From Plicaturopsis crispa FD-325 SS-3 (Eukaryota; Basidiomycota; Agaricomycetes; Amylocorticiales; Amylocorticiaceae), in assembly GCA_000827205.1 (NCBI GenBank), contig KN832557.1, forward strand, positions 504,493 through 568,492: a stretch of DNA of 64,000 nt. The letters run 5' to 3'. Made by a program: the position numbers and the translations under genes. Position 1 is the first letter of the stretch. Every line of letters begins with the position of its first letter. The notes under the pieces were generated by a model. It was not told the origin of the DNA and made no database searches. It saw only the letters and a list, made by a program, of their open reading frames with translations. Shown piece by piece: positions 1 to 11,537 of this stretch.

Positions 1-104
1 CGACAGCAGGTGCGCGAGCTGTGTGGGCGAAGGTTGGGCGAGAATCTGAGGGTTTTATGAATGCCATGCACATTATGGTGAGCATTAGGAGCTCGGTCAA
101 CATC

Positions 105-183
105 GGCTCTATGGTCTAATGGTTATGACTTCTGCTTTACAGCTGTTCGCAGACGGTTGAGAGTTCGATCCTCTCTGGAGTCA
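105..183 (+). tRNA. tRNA-Val (anticodon UAC) with a 6-nt intron
   Basis: The sequence folds as a complete tRNA. The acceptor stem is 105-111 paired with 176-182 with two G-U pairs, and the discriminator base is A183. A 3-bp D stem (GTC/GAC) and a 5-bp anticodon stem (131-135 with 149-153) follow, then a T arm at 159-175 carrying TTCGATC. Internal promoter boxes are seen: box A TGGTCTAATGG at 112-122 and box B AGTTCGATCCT at 163-173. The anticodon loop is 13 nt instead of 7. Removing GCTGTT (142-147), at the canonical intron site one base 3' of the anticodon, gives a normal loop with anticodon TAC (138-140), which reads Val GUA. Isotype is assigned from the anticodon and the Val-like anticodon arm. 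Confidence 0.85.
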
Positions 184-538
184 ATTTTGCCACTCACAAG
201 TAGACTGGAGATAAGTTTTGCGGCGCGCCACGCAATGTGTTGTCTTGCATATGGGGACGAACGGGGTGGGGGACGGCGACGAGGAAGTTCGTCCTGAAGG
301 TCCGCGCACAGAGCTTGCATGCTGTCCATGCATTGAAAATGCTGTGATTCCACTGAACTCAATCGTCATCATGGGGGCCTCAAGAATGTTTGTGAACTGG
401 CCCTGTAGATGCAGGTAGATGCATTATTGAAGTAGGACAATATGCAACGTCACACATATCATGTGTATGTAGCTGAGACAATGGATCTGTCAGCTAATTG
501 ACGCAGAACATGAAACAGGCACTCACATATAAATAATG
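184..538. other. intergenic, no gene seen
   Basis: This holds the tRNA 3' flank and the presumed 3' UTR of the leftward membrane-protein gene. The short open frames here lack fungal splice structure or recognisable residues. No terminator or repeat was identified. Confidence 0.5.
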
Positions 539-1690
539 CTAACGTGTCGACCGCACGTCCTCTTTCAGTCCATCCACCAGCTTTTGAACGGCCTCTCTCA
601 CCTTTAGCCTTAGCTCCCCATCGCCCTCGCCACCAGCCTCCCCCTCGTCGAAGTGCATCCCCACTCTCCCCGCGGCTCGTCGCACGTTCTCGTCTGTGCG
701 ACCGACCTCGCCCTCCCGCCGCTGCCGCTCCCACATCGCGCCGCCACCCATTCGCAGTGCCGTGTCCTGGACGAGGCGGAGGAGGGTGAGGCGCTCGCGG
801 AGAGATTTGGTCCGTGCGACGAGGGCGCGAGGCGATGTGTGTATGGCAGCGCGTTCGGGGAGGAGGGCAGCTAGAATAGGCAGGATGAGAAGCAAGATGT
901 GCCGTAGAGTGTATATGCGGTCGTGCCACTGATACGAGAATTAGTCACTGTCCTGACGGATAGGATCCCTGGAGGGCATACCATAGTGATATTGGGAGAA
1001 TCCACGTCGAATTGGACGGTCATAATCCAGTAGCCTTCCAGCAGCGCCGCCGCGATAAGTACAGCTGTACCCCAAGGTCTCCACGTATGGGATACCACAC
1101 CAACGACGGCAGCAGTGCGCACGTATTGTAATAGTGGTTGGGGTATATAGAACAGCATGTAATCTGTCGCGGTCACACACCATGAGCAAGCCAAGATAGT
1201 CGGGTGCCCATAACTGCCTAAAGTAAGCAAAAGAGTTGGGGTAGGGGAAGACCAAGCGAAAAACGCACCGGACGTAGTGTTGTCTGACGTCAAACGACGC
1301 GAGCTTGGAGAGCAGCGCGTCGAGCGCGTCCGGGAGTGGCGTGTCTGCGCTCTGTTGCAGGCGCGCGCGAATATAGTCGGCAGGCACGGTCAATGGAATG
1401 TGAAGCGCACGGAAAAGGTTGGGCGGCTGTGTGAGTAGGAGACGGTGCGATATGAACAGTGTGTGCAGGAGAACGAAGATGTCGAGGGCGTGCGGGCGAT
1501 TTGGGTAGTGCCGGGCGAAGAAAACGTAGGATATCACTATGAGGGCCGAGGATAGCAAAAATGCATCGACAGAGGCGCTGATCATGGGCATCGGATATAT
1601 AGACAAGGGTTCATCGAGGACGTCGACGTCGTTGGGGGCAAACAGAAAGTTGTCTATGCCAGTGGTCGCCGAAGACTTATTACACGCGTC
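539..1690 (-). CDS. conserved multi-pass membrane protein, function unknown
   Basis: Three exons join well: about 1690-1269, 1213-982 and 928-539. Introns are 1268-1214 (GTGCGT...GGCAG) and 981-929 (GTATGC...TATCAG). The protein has a hydrophobic stretch early (DAFLLSSALIVISYVFFARHY), two more after the first intron (around PQPLLQYVRTAAVVGVV and AVLIAAALLEGYWIM), a fourth near LRHILLLILPILAALLPERA, and then an Arg/Glu-rich, probably cytoplasmic tail of about 100 residues. This topology suggests an endomembrane protein, but I do not recognise a named domain. The 5' end is unresolved: the frame is open to 1690, where an acceptor-like CACAG precedes it, and the first in-frame ATGs lie inside the first exon near 1592. 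A short upstream exon carrying the ATG is likely. A TATATAA-like box lies at about 1915-1921. Confidence 0.7.
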
Positions 1691-2071
1691 CTGTGGCGGG
1701 ACGGTGGCGGCGCGGACTTAGCATCAATCTCTCAATATTGCTCGGCAGGATTCCTTCGACTGGTTCAGAAAAATGTGAAGCACATTGGGAATCATAGATG
1801 ATTGGCGCTAATGGCGTTGGGGACAGGTAACTTCGTGAGGTATCGTAATAGCGCAAGTGCGCGAGGAGGGAAAAAGAAACCGCCCAAGTAGTAGATGGGG
1901 CGGCGCATAATATGTTATATAGACGACGTAGCCGGGGAGGGAGAGTGGGCAAGATAGAATATAGCAGTGTATATGGTGAGGCACAAGGAGTTAAACCGAA
2001 AGCATGATCAAATGAAGATAGATGAATAGTGAACGTATCGTCCTTTGTCCACAGTGGGACAACCAGCATCC
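1691..2071. other. intergenic between two leftward genes
   Basis: This is probably the promoter and 5' UTR of the membrane-protein gene and the 3' UTR of the oxysterol-binding protein gene. On the minus strand it is pyrimidine-rich with a TATATAA-like motif. A missing 5' exon of the membrane-protein gene could lie here. Confidence 0.4.
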
Positions 2072-3904
2072 TCACGACGAAGGAGGGTCGACCTTTGCGG
2101 CGAGCTCAGCCTCCACGGCGGCTCGACCTTCGGCCGTAAGCGCAGGTATGCCCGACTCGATGTCCTTCTCGAAATATTGGGGGACGAACCTAATTTCGCA
2201 TGAGCATCGCACGGATATAAGCAGACAGAACAGTGCTCACTCAACACCTGTCTTCTTACGCTCGGCCGCTTCGTCACGCTGCCGTTGTTCGATGACGAGC
2301 TTCGACTTTGTTGCTTCGCCAAACTCTTTCGCCAACAGTTTCGTCGTGACGCTGTCCCAGAGCTTTCTGCTCTCGTGCGGGTGCTGCTTATCGAGGGGTC
2401 GCACCGACTTCGGGATGACCCGAAGCGTAGACAAGTCAATGAGTGTCTTGGTCTCGTCGTCATCCGTGGATTTGCCGCGCCATTTTACTACGTGTTTCCA
2501 CGAACCGTCGAACGTCGCGACAACACGCGAGTCGGGAACATGCTTGACCTTTGTCCATTCCTTGTATTGTGTTTCGCCCTCGTCGATCGTGTGTATGACA
2601 CCTTCCACGCGGAACATGGCCTTTCCTAACCACGACTACACAGAGAGTTAGCGCTCGTCTTGATGGAAGCGTATATATCGACGCACCTCTTCCTTGTATT
2701 CTATAATTGTCCGTAACTTCTCGCCCGCCTTTCCACCGCTGCACTCTATAATAGTGGAGTCACCTATTGTAACATAAAAGCTTCCGCGCAATATTCCGTT
2801 GACGCTTGCCACAGGGTGCGTGATGTTGTAGACTTCACCCTCGCCCGGGCCACCGGTGAGACGCACAAAGATGCCTTTGTTGAAGGCTCCTGGCAGTACC
2901 CGCAGTGTCGTCCCAGAAACCTTGGCCGAGATCTGGTCTATGCCGGTCATCTCGATTGAGCGCGAGGGGCATGCGGCATAGTATGCCGACACGGGTGGGT
3001 GGTGCGAAATCTGCTCCGTCATGAAAACCACGCGCAACCGCTCGCCGTCGGCGTTAGCGAGGCTGAGATTCGACATCTGTGCGTCGATGTCGGTTTCGCC
3101 TATGACGCGAGGAGACGTGCCAGCGGTGGAGGGGCTCTTTGGGGCTTTAGACATTAAGCTCAAGCCGCTACGCGTGCTCTTGGAGCTTTTCCCGCTCTTG
3201 ACGCTTGCAGCGTCACTGGGACCCAGGTTGGAGACATCGACGGCAGAGGTGGACACAGCCGCGGATGCTGGGGCTGGGTCTGACGTGTAGATGAGTGGAA
3301 TGGGAGGCTGCGAGGGCTCATCCGGATATGCAACTGGCACAACGTCCCAGTGCGATCGGAAAGTCTCCCCAAGAACAGAGTTGTAAGGCTTGCATACTTT
3401 GCCATGCTGCGTAGACGTGAGAACTAATAGCTGTACAGACAGCAAAGGTGCACTTACGACGAATTTGAGGTCTTTCGTAAATGTGAAACGTAGTACAGCG
3501 AGCATGCGCTCTAAGGGGTCCTCTGAATCATTTATTCTGCAGACGACTAGGTCAGAATAACATCCTAAGCAAAGCGATATCCTTACGCACGCAGCAAATA
3601 GATCGGGTCTGTCCAAATAGTGCCAATACTCTAGATTAGGGATGGGCTCCAGCAGTGACGCCGGTAATGAAAGGCGCCTACGCAGTGACAATCAGTCGCG
3701 CCGAACGAAAGCATGAGACTATGAGACATACATTGCAGCAATGTCCTTGACGCCTAAGCATTTCTTGACTAGCTGAACGATCATCTTGATCTTTCCGCCC
3801 TCTCCAGTGTCACCGGTGTCTGGCACAGAGATAGGCGGTCCTGGCGCATCGTCGTCAGCGACGTCTACGGCCGGAGTCGCTGCTGGCTGGTCTTTGGAAG
3901 CCAT
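2072..3904 (-). CDS. oxysterol-binding protein, short Osh4/Kes1 type
   Basis: The family exchanges sterols and phosphatidylinositol 4-phosphate between membranes. The spliced protein is about 410-430 aa and starts MASKDQPAATP. The lid and early core read EPIPNLEYWHYLDRPDLF and ERMLAVLRFTFTKDLKF. The family signature EQISHHPPVSAYY lies near residue 250, with GILRGSFYVTIGDS after it. No PH or ankyrin domain is present, which places it in the short Kes1/Osh4 class. There are about five introns, all resolved as GT-AG (first donor GTATGT, last GTGAGC). A Ser/Lys-rich insertion of roughly 90 residues precedes the HHPP motif and is unlike yeast Osh4, so the sterol-binding core carries an added disordered loop. 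An alternative upstream start exists (in-frame M about 21 codons earlier), but MASK is preferred. Confidence 0.93.
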
Positions 3905-5750
3905 ATCTATGCGAAACGACCCAGTGAAGTAAGAGGCCAACAAGTCGTGTTTGAGGAGAAAGGTCAAGAAATTGTAGGGAAGCTTATACAGGTGAAAGGG
4001 TGAAATAGTGGACGCCTAAGCAGGCCGACGAATATTACGCTACATGGACCGCGGTCACCATATATGGCAGCATTCCGGCCGGTGCCGGTGAACGGCGCGC
4101 ACTATACAGTTGCGCCTGTATGACGCTTGCACACTGTTCGCATATTTTGATGAAGTGGAGAGCATCTAGGGACGGGCGCATGTAAGCAGATGTCCTCGGT
4201 GAAATGCTTTTGGACCTTTCTTGACGCCGCTGAACACACAGGCCCACAGAATTGCAGTGCACGGCACTGTTTATATAAATGATTTCTGAGGCGCGTCCTT
4301 CGAAGGGCGCGCCGTACAGTTCTGCCAACGTGCCAAATGTACCAGAGCGCGACGTCCATGTGCTCGCTATTTCGAACGTTGGTGAGTATCAATAGGCTCA
4401 TGCATCTGCCTTCATATGTTAAGCTAATGCATGACAGAACGAAGATTTGGATCGGGTCTGGCTATGCATTTTGTAACCGTGGCCTGTGAGTGTAAGCGTC
4501 TCTTTACCCTCCGTTCGACTGGAGAAAGATTTCTACTTATATGAAGTACCGTAGATCCCCAACTTTTTTAGCTAGGGAAGCTATGAAAAGTGACCGCTGC
4601 GGTCCACAATCACGCGCATATCGTCTTATGCCCTCTCCTAAGTGCGTGCTTATTCTTCGTGGAACCATCAATGTGTTGGATCTACGTCCTACCAAAGGAT
4701 TCCTCTGCGATTGTTCTCTTACAGGTCTCTTGCCTCCGCCCATTCCGTGGTGTAACTCTGTGCGGGCGGCCGCCGCAGCCACTGGTGCAGCCTCTTTGCT
4801 GTTGCGAGTTATCGGCGGTGCACCATCTCCGGCATGCTGCGCCTTATTGCTACTGAGCACAGTTGGCAGCCCCTTTCGATGCTGGAGCTCAACTAAAGCT
4901 TATCTGCTGCTTGATTGGGGGACGTAGCGTATCAATATATGTCTGTGTGGCAGAGGTGGCTACCCGCAATGCAGACCCTTTCGTGGAAATCGCGTGGTCC
5001 CTGACTGCCGGCCCTCTACAGGCAGTGTCAAGTCCCGAGACCTTATCTCTCCATCCCATGTCCAACTCCTGGGCACTGGCTAGATCGATGGCAGTCGATA
5101 GCTGTTCCTGTGCTATCCTGGCACGCCTCCCGGTCTCACAGCTGTCGCTCTATAACGCTTCCCAATCGCCCAGATCAGCCCCTTGAGGCGTGTCACTTCA
5201 TGAAGCAGATCACTAGTGCTGCGTACCGAGAGATGCGCTACGCCTCTCCTCGTTGCTTCACTGATACATCGGTACTTCCGATCTATCGGTTAAGTTCGAC
5301 GTTGAGGATGATCATCGAGTACTGTCCTGGTCTTTCAATAGGACCACAATTTCCTTGGGCGGATAATACGGCAGCTTTATTCCAAGTAAGTCTGCACACC
5401 CGGAAACTCTATGGCGCGATGCGCCAAATGTACGGCTGCTAATCGTCTGCTTACTGACCCAAATTTGGTACAACAGTGAAATGCCCGTCACATTATAATA
5501 ATTAAACACGTTACGCCGTGAAGCTGAGTGCTATCCGTACGCGTATTTTTCCTTTGCTCTTCACCCTTCATTGAAGAACCACTACCGTCTGCGGATGCAG
5601 TACGTAGATGATCACACTACCCAGTGATACAACAAGTGTACACTTCATTTCATATCGCCCCTGGACCACAAGGTACCCAGGACGACTCTTTTACCTATTA
5701 TCGGGGAGGTCAGCGGTCCAGTTTGGGTGCGCTGGCACGGCATTGGACAC
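3905..5750. other. 1.85-kb gene-free stretch
   Basis: I found no reading frame with recognisable protein features on either strand. One intron-like segment sits on the plus strand: a GTGAGT donor near 4380, then AGCTAATG and ATGACAG near 4421-4436. The flanking exons give only a 27-codon frame, so it could be a spliced non-coding transcript or chance. The left end is the promoter region of the oxysterol-binding protein gene. Confidence 0.4.
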
Positions 5751-6557
5751 TCACATCCCATACTTCCGTCTCAAGGCACTCCATGCAGGAGCAGCCGCGC
5801 GGTGGCGCACGACGAAGGTGTGCATATCGCTCTCTGGTATGCGGTTGATGTCGATCGTGTTCCAGAATTGGTTCAGAGCGAAAATGATATCCTGAGCGTC
5901 GTGCTCTGTCCCTCGCCTGATGTGCATTAGCATAAAATCCACGGAAATATTTATTTTCGCGGCACACGCACATGGACCAGAACTTGATTTTCGCGCGAAC
6001 AAATTCGGAGATGTTCAGGAACGGAACACCGTGGAGTTTCACGACCGTCGTAGCGTCGAGTCGCCGAGGGCCCTCCTCTCCCGCGCGTAAAATCTCAATC
6101 TTCCACACAGAGCCATGCGCAGCTCAGTATCACGGGCAGAAAGTGTAGAGCGCGCAGTGAAGACTCACCTCTATGGCAGGTATGACCCGACGGTAGCTCG
6201 CGTGCAGACTGGCTAGCTAGTCAGCGAGGGTAAACGCAGATAAAGTCGTGGTGGATGGTGGCTCGCCGATTGCTCCATGGCGAGTGTACCGCAATGATGT
6301 CCTCATTCCCCGCAAGAGCGTCGCGGACGCGACGGAAGGGGTGCACTGGCCCACCATCAACGATGCAGCATATTTCCTGGTAACGGTGTCAGATAGAGAT
6401 GACACGGTAGGTCGACACGGCGTACGTCGCTGGTTGGACTGTTGGAGAGCACTGCGGTGAATACGCTGCCATAGAATGCATGGCGGACGCCGCTTGCGCG
6501 AAGGACCGCAGATAGTGCGGCAGCAGCCTCCAAGAGTCTTTGAGTCGTCTCAGACAT
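5751..6557 (-). CDS. small nucleotidyltransferase-fold-like protein, function unknown
   Basis: Exons join into one protein of about 200 aa starting MSETTQRLLEAAAALS and ending SALRRKYGM. The segment VRHAFYGSVFTAVLSNSPTSD resembles the GS-containing start of nucleotidyltransferase folds, and EICCIVDGG follows. The second half has the FLNISEFVRAK, HDAQDIIFALNQFW and DINRIPE segments typical of antitoxin/MNT-like nucleotidyltransferases and of a protein family I know from Agaricomycetes. The DxD catalytic pair is not obvious, so it may be inactive. There are four introns. Three are GT-AG (donors GTACGC, GTGAGT and GTGCGT). One, 6266-6209, begins GCGAGC: only this GC-AG choice joins the frames NR and LHASYRRVIPAIE. 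The gene sits alone in a gene-poor region. Family assignment is from memory of its relatives. Confidence 0.72.
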
Positions 6558-9203
6558 GGTGAGAGTAGCCGTGGTTGGTGTCAGGCGAATAGCATGGTGG
6601 GGTATATGAAGATGGTTTCAGTGAACGCTTTGAATGAACATCGAGGACGCAGCGATGGATACTTGATATGTAATGGCCCCGTGTCCGAAGGCTCCCAGCA
6701 AGGCTTGAGCCGGGGGTAAAAGAACATGAGCAGGTTGATCGCGATTCTCGTACCCCGCTATTTCCGAGAAAGGGTTATCCCAGATCAGGTGAGGAGACGG
6801 CGTGTTCGTGGCGAGGCCACGCCTCTCGCTCGGAGTGAGGGCGGCAGGGTTCTCATCTGTCACATGAACAGTCCATCGGTTAATCGAAAGGGCACGAGGA
6901 TATGGCTCGTTCTTACCCACCTCGATCGTTCATAGCTGAGCTGGGGTATCATTGATAGGCGCCAGTGGTCGCATCGGTAAGTCCGACATCGTAGTAGGTT
7001 GCCGTGCTTCACGCACTTCACAGAGGCAGGCAAGTAAGCTCGAATAGAAGGGAGACTGGAAATCGGTGTGCGGGGAGCGACCCGAGATTAAATACTGTTA
7101 ATAACAGGAAAACAACGGAGAACGTAAACATCAGCGTCCATTCAAATATAACGACTGAAAAATGGACCCGTGAGTATCCCTGTGGTCAAGAGACACGGTG
7201 GGCGGTTACTCGACGAGGTGCAGCAGCCGAAGGAAGCCGGCGTTATGACACAAGTCTTTGGACTGTTCACTGACCCGTGGCTACCATCTAAATGAACACC
7301 CAGTGTAGCCTTGGGGAAAGCCATTGCAGCAAGGCTGTCGGCAAATTTTGATGTCAATTTCGCGAGGACCGACGTCCCCACGAATGCCTGTTTGTGCCAT
7401 GTGTAACACGCCTTGTCCTGGTATCATATGTCTCGTCAAGAAAATCCTGCTCCTTGAGGACGAGGGAAAGCTCAGGTTGGGTACCACATATTTTGACCGA
7501 TAAACTGCGCAGCAATCGAGAGAAGTGCCCGCGCGAGTATGGCCCAGTGTACGAGTCGCACGGTGGTGTCATTCGAAGACACTTGGATTCGGTTGCGCAT
7601 TGGGCAGGCATCCCCGAGAACGCTCTAGAGACCGGAGCATGTGTGAGTCACCAGGTGCCTAGCAAGTACCGCGGTGGTCGGTACATACGCCACAGGGAGA
7701 GTCGCTCGTGAGCGTGCGAATACGGAGTCAAAGTCATGATGGGAAAGGAATCCAGAGCGCGAAGGGGAAGACCATAGACGGTATTGAGATGGGATTTTCC
7801 TGAGCAGCATGAGCGCATGGTACGGTGCGCAAAACGACGGCTGTGGTGTTGGACGAGGTTTAGACAGCGCAAAGGTCGTCACTGAGACAGTCGCTGTCCG
7901 TCACTTGAACACTAATGACAGCCAAGAGAAATGAGTACTCACCCAGTTTTTTTCAATTCCGTACGGCAATTTGCATGCCATACCATTTGTCTAAGCACCA
8001 CATAATGTCTCTATCTGTTATACTGTATGTATCGGGATCTCTTGGTCCTGTCAAACATCACTATTTTCGAAGGAATGGCATTGTTCTAAGAAAATTGGAC
8101 CGACCAGTTTGTCAAGGCCGTCAACGGCTCGTGTCGTTTTGTGTAAATCGTCGTATGTACAATTCTTCGGTGTCATTGCTCAGCTGAGGAAAGCGACCTT
8201 GCAAGAAAAGCAAGAAACGTGGCACCTAAAATTAATCTGATAAGATATCGGAAAAACTAGCAAACGTCGTTATCAAGTTGAGGACGCACAGTTCAAGAAA
8301 CAAAACATACCGTGCATTCGGAAACCTCCGCCACGAATGCGCAAGCGTGTGTAAGGGGTGCTCATGCACCCCTTGAGCAGCTAGACTTGTACTCACACAG
8401 CCCGATGATCAGTATATCGATTCGCGATAAACGCCCAGCACCGCTCAGTACCACTGGAAGGACAACAGCAGACTCTATCAGCGGACATTAATGCACCACA
8501 TCAAGGAGATTACCGTTGGTATGGCCGGACCGCTGCTGCACGCACAGTACGCACGTAGGGCGTCTTGCGTAATGCAGGTCGCTACATACACAGTCTTGGG
8601 AGATTATCAGCAATGACGAGTGCGGGGAAGAGCAGAAGAGCATACCATGAAATGGGCGAGGATCGATGGCACGGAACATACACGGAACGAGATAGCAGTG
8701 GCGATAACATGGTAGAAAGGGCGGCAATGGCTTCCGCGGAAGATACGTACGTACGAACTCGAAAACGTCTACATAGTATGTTGGAAGAGTTGAATGCATT
8801 GTGCATCATAGTCCAAAAGGACTGGATTAATTAACCGCGCGGTGTGGTGAGCGGACAAAGGATGTAACACATCTAGCAGAGAAATTACAGTGACAGTATG
8901 CACGGCAAATGCACGGTCTGATAATCACGAGTGAGGTGGAGTGGGGATGAATGCACCGATGTGTCAGAACTAAGATTGAGAAGAAGCCGGAAGTAATCGA
9001 CACATAGGTCCGTGTTGCCGCCTGTTGCCGCGGTGTATGTTATTCGTGTATGGGTGCATCTAAGGATTCACGGGAGAACGTTTCAGTTCCAAAAACAACG
9101 AGACCCAGTAACTTTAAATTAGGAGAACGTACCTCGAGATAATGATATGGGGATAGATCCAGGAAGGAATGGGTACATACTGAAGTCGACGTATCATGAG
9201 ATG
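6558..9203. other. 2.6-kb stretch without a supported gene
   Basis: The left part is the promoter side of the nucleotidyltransferase-like gene. Several open frames of 70-105 codons occur (for example plus 7394-7711 and plus 8565-8834), but none splices into a recognisable protein. A perfect hairpin lies at 8353-8374. It may contain decayed or lineage-specific genes that I cannot name. Confidence 0.4.
8353..8374. repeat. perfect inverted repeat (9-bp stem, 4-nt loop)
   Basis: AAGGGGTGC at 8353-8361 and GCACCCCTT at 8366-8374 are exact reverse complements around the loop TCAT. It lies in a gene-free stretch and no run of T follows on either strand. Confidence 0.8.
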
Positions 9204-11433
9204 TCATGTCGGCCAACCACCTGTCGCAATGTCCCTATCACTGCCTCGCCGTCTGAGGGGGAGCGGCAGCCATGCTTTGCGCCTCTTCTGGCTAAACGCG
9301 CTTGATCCCGAGCTCGTGCTCGATAGCCCCACTTTGCGTATCTTCCGCAGCCTGGTCATGGGTTGAGTGAGTACGAGCAATAACGGAGATGAGCGCGAAG
9401 GATATCAGTCCGGACAGCGATGCTACGCACCGCCTGAGACCGACCCAAGTGATAAGAACTACAACGCCAGTGGAGAATGCCGAGAGACTAGCAAACGCGT
9501 ATGGCATGGTCTCCATGTGGTTTGTCAACTGTATTCTGGTTTAGCCATCCATGTCAAAAACTGACTGAGAACGGAGTACGGACATTCATCCCCAACAGCC
9601 CGGCAACAAGGGCACCACTGCCAATGCCCATCGTGCTTATCGATACCTATTCAAGGGAGACACAAACATCAGATACGGGGATTGCGTCCCTTGTGAACAC
9701 ATGCGACATTAGACAGGATATGAGCGCACTTTGAGGTCCAATGCGAGAAGCTGGTTTCTATTCGAATCTAGGATCAATTCGACGATCTCCTGTGTTGACT
9801 GGACGTTGCTCTGAAACGCAAATCATGCATGGTGTCAGTATCCAGTAAATCACACGACATCAGATAGTGGGTGTAAAATGCTCGGTGCGGGGTGAAAGTG
9901 GGCCAGCACCAAAAGCAGAAGACGAGCTAGCTGAGAACGTCGACTACTTACCTCGATATTCTCCGCCTCGTTGACAATCTCTTCGACTTGCTTAGAAAAG
10001 CTCTCCAGGAGGACTTCAAGTTCTTCATGGGCATCTGCCTCGCGGGGAAACCCGTTCTTCTTGTCCGTAAGGTACATAGCATTCAAATCATCGTCTGATG
10101 TAGATGCAGATGTCTTGAGCTATCGTGTTTCTCAGACCTGGGAGTCTACGCACCCTGTTCAAGGACCTCCTCTAACGCCTCGCCGACCTACCGAATATGA
10201 ATGATTTAGTGTTTTTCGAGGGTGCGCCGACATAGATCTTGCATTCAGTGCTCACCAATGTAGCTCTGCTTTTGAACGCCGCTAACCGTCTGGAATAGTG
10301 TAGCAGCCTTTTAAATCGGTCGTGGTCAATGTCATCCTCGAGCTCCGCTAGGAGCCCGCCAACGAGGGCGCGGATGAAAACCATCTCCGCTTCTAATGCG
10401 GATAGGACCGATAAGAGGATAGACTCGATGGCCCTAAAAGGAGTGAATACAACAGCATGAGTCTTAGAGAACGAAACAACATAAAACTTGAGGATTGACC
10501 GAAACTCATAAGGCGGATTAGTACTCCCATTAGAGGTAGATCCAGTGGCCTTTGCTTTGAGGTTGTGCTGCATGTGAGTAAGCGTCGTGAACGTTGCAAA
10601 ACTCCATCAAAATTGCGAACCTCAAGGTGGTAGAGAAACACACTATGGAGGCGCGAATCGGCAGATCCGTAAGTGTCAAAGAGAACGACTGCGTCCGCCT
10701 TAACAAGCGCGCGGATGTGAAGGATGTTGATCTGCGTATTTTTGAGAAAGGGCATAAAAAGTCAAACGATACACGCTTGATTCTATGAGGGCTTCAAGAA
10801 CTCACGAGAATCGCCTCCTGGCGAATGAGGATCGTAGGGACAAGATTCGGTACGCGCGAGTCGATCTTACGGAGGTCTCGAGGCTGGAACGGAGCGTGTA
10901 TCATGTTAAAACACGAACCACAGACATTTTGAACGCGTTAAGTGAAGCGTACATTGAGCCTATGTTCCGCGCATAGATCCGATTTCTTGAATTGCCCGGA
11001 TATTGTGGTCACATTGCCTATACATGAACGGGTAAGACAGATGTGCAAAAGTCATCTATTGCAATGACAATACCTTCCGCGTCGAGCACAGTACCTGTGA
11101 TAGCAGACCAGAAAGAAACGGAGGGCAGTAAGCAGAGAATTAGGCCTTCTCCTTTATACGCGACTCACATCGTAGTTTCAGCTCGCCCGGATTGCGACCC
11201 TTCATTACTTTCTCGAGTATGGCCTCCTTGGCTGCCTCCTCCTGGCCGTCATCAGGTTGGTAGGAATTGGAACGCTCTCCCTGCCGAGAGATGTAGTCGT
11301 ATGGACGAGCTGTGGGCCATAACGAGAACTTGCGACATGGTAAAGAGCGGAAAGCAGGAGGATGAGACCAAGTATGGGCGTATGTGGAACAGGATGGGAA
11401 AGGCCAAAGCCGCAGCGTAGAATGTGTGCGCAT
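9204..11433 (-). CDS. MRS2: mitochondrial inner-membrane magnesium channel, MRS2/LPE10 (CorA superfamily)
   Basis: The family carries Mg2+ into the mitochondrial matrix as a pentamer. Thirteen exons splice to about 445 aa. The first exon (start 11433) is rich in Arg and Ser without acids (MRTHSTLRLWPFPS...), as expected of a matrix presequence. Then come EAILEKVMKGRNP, SRVPNLVPTILIRQEAIL and IRALVKADAVVLFDTYGS of the matrix domain, the long helix ALEAEMVFIRALVGGLLAEL with the family's ELEDDID, and MYLTDKKNG. The pore signature GMN ends exon 11 (VAGLLGMN), between transmembrane segments 1 and 2, followed by LTNHMETMPYAF. The C-terminus is basic (LRKIRKVGLSS...KRRKAW), extending to TGA at 9206-9204. 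All introns are GT-AG, 40-90 nt. MRS2 and LPE10 cannot be separated by eye. Confidence 0.93.
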
Positions 11434-11537
11434 CCGCTAACAGGTTTTCCTTTGCGTGCCCGAAGATACAGACCAGCAGAGACGTTACAAGAGCAGCCCA
11501 GCACTAAGTCGAACTGCACATAAACAGCAAAACCCGC

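Noticed and set aside
4380-4436. intron-like GTGAGT...GACAG segment on the plus strand
   Set aside because: The splice sites are good, but the flanking exons give only a 27-codon frame, so no gene is claimed.
7394-7711. 105-codon plus-strand frame with EKCPREYGPVY resembling P450 N-terminal text
   Set aside because: No I-helix, ExxR or heme-Cys region lies nearby, so the similarity is not support for a P450.
8565-8834. 89-codon plus-strand frame
   Set aside because: No recognisable motif, no splice context and no neighbouring exon in frame.
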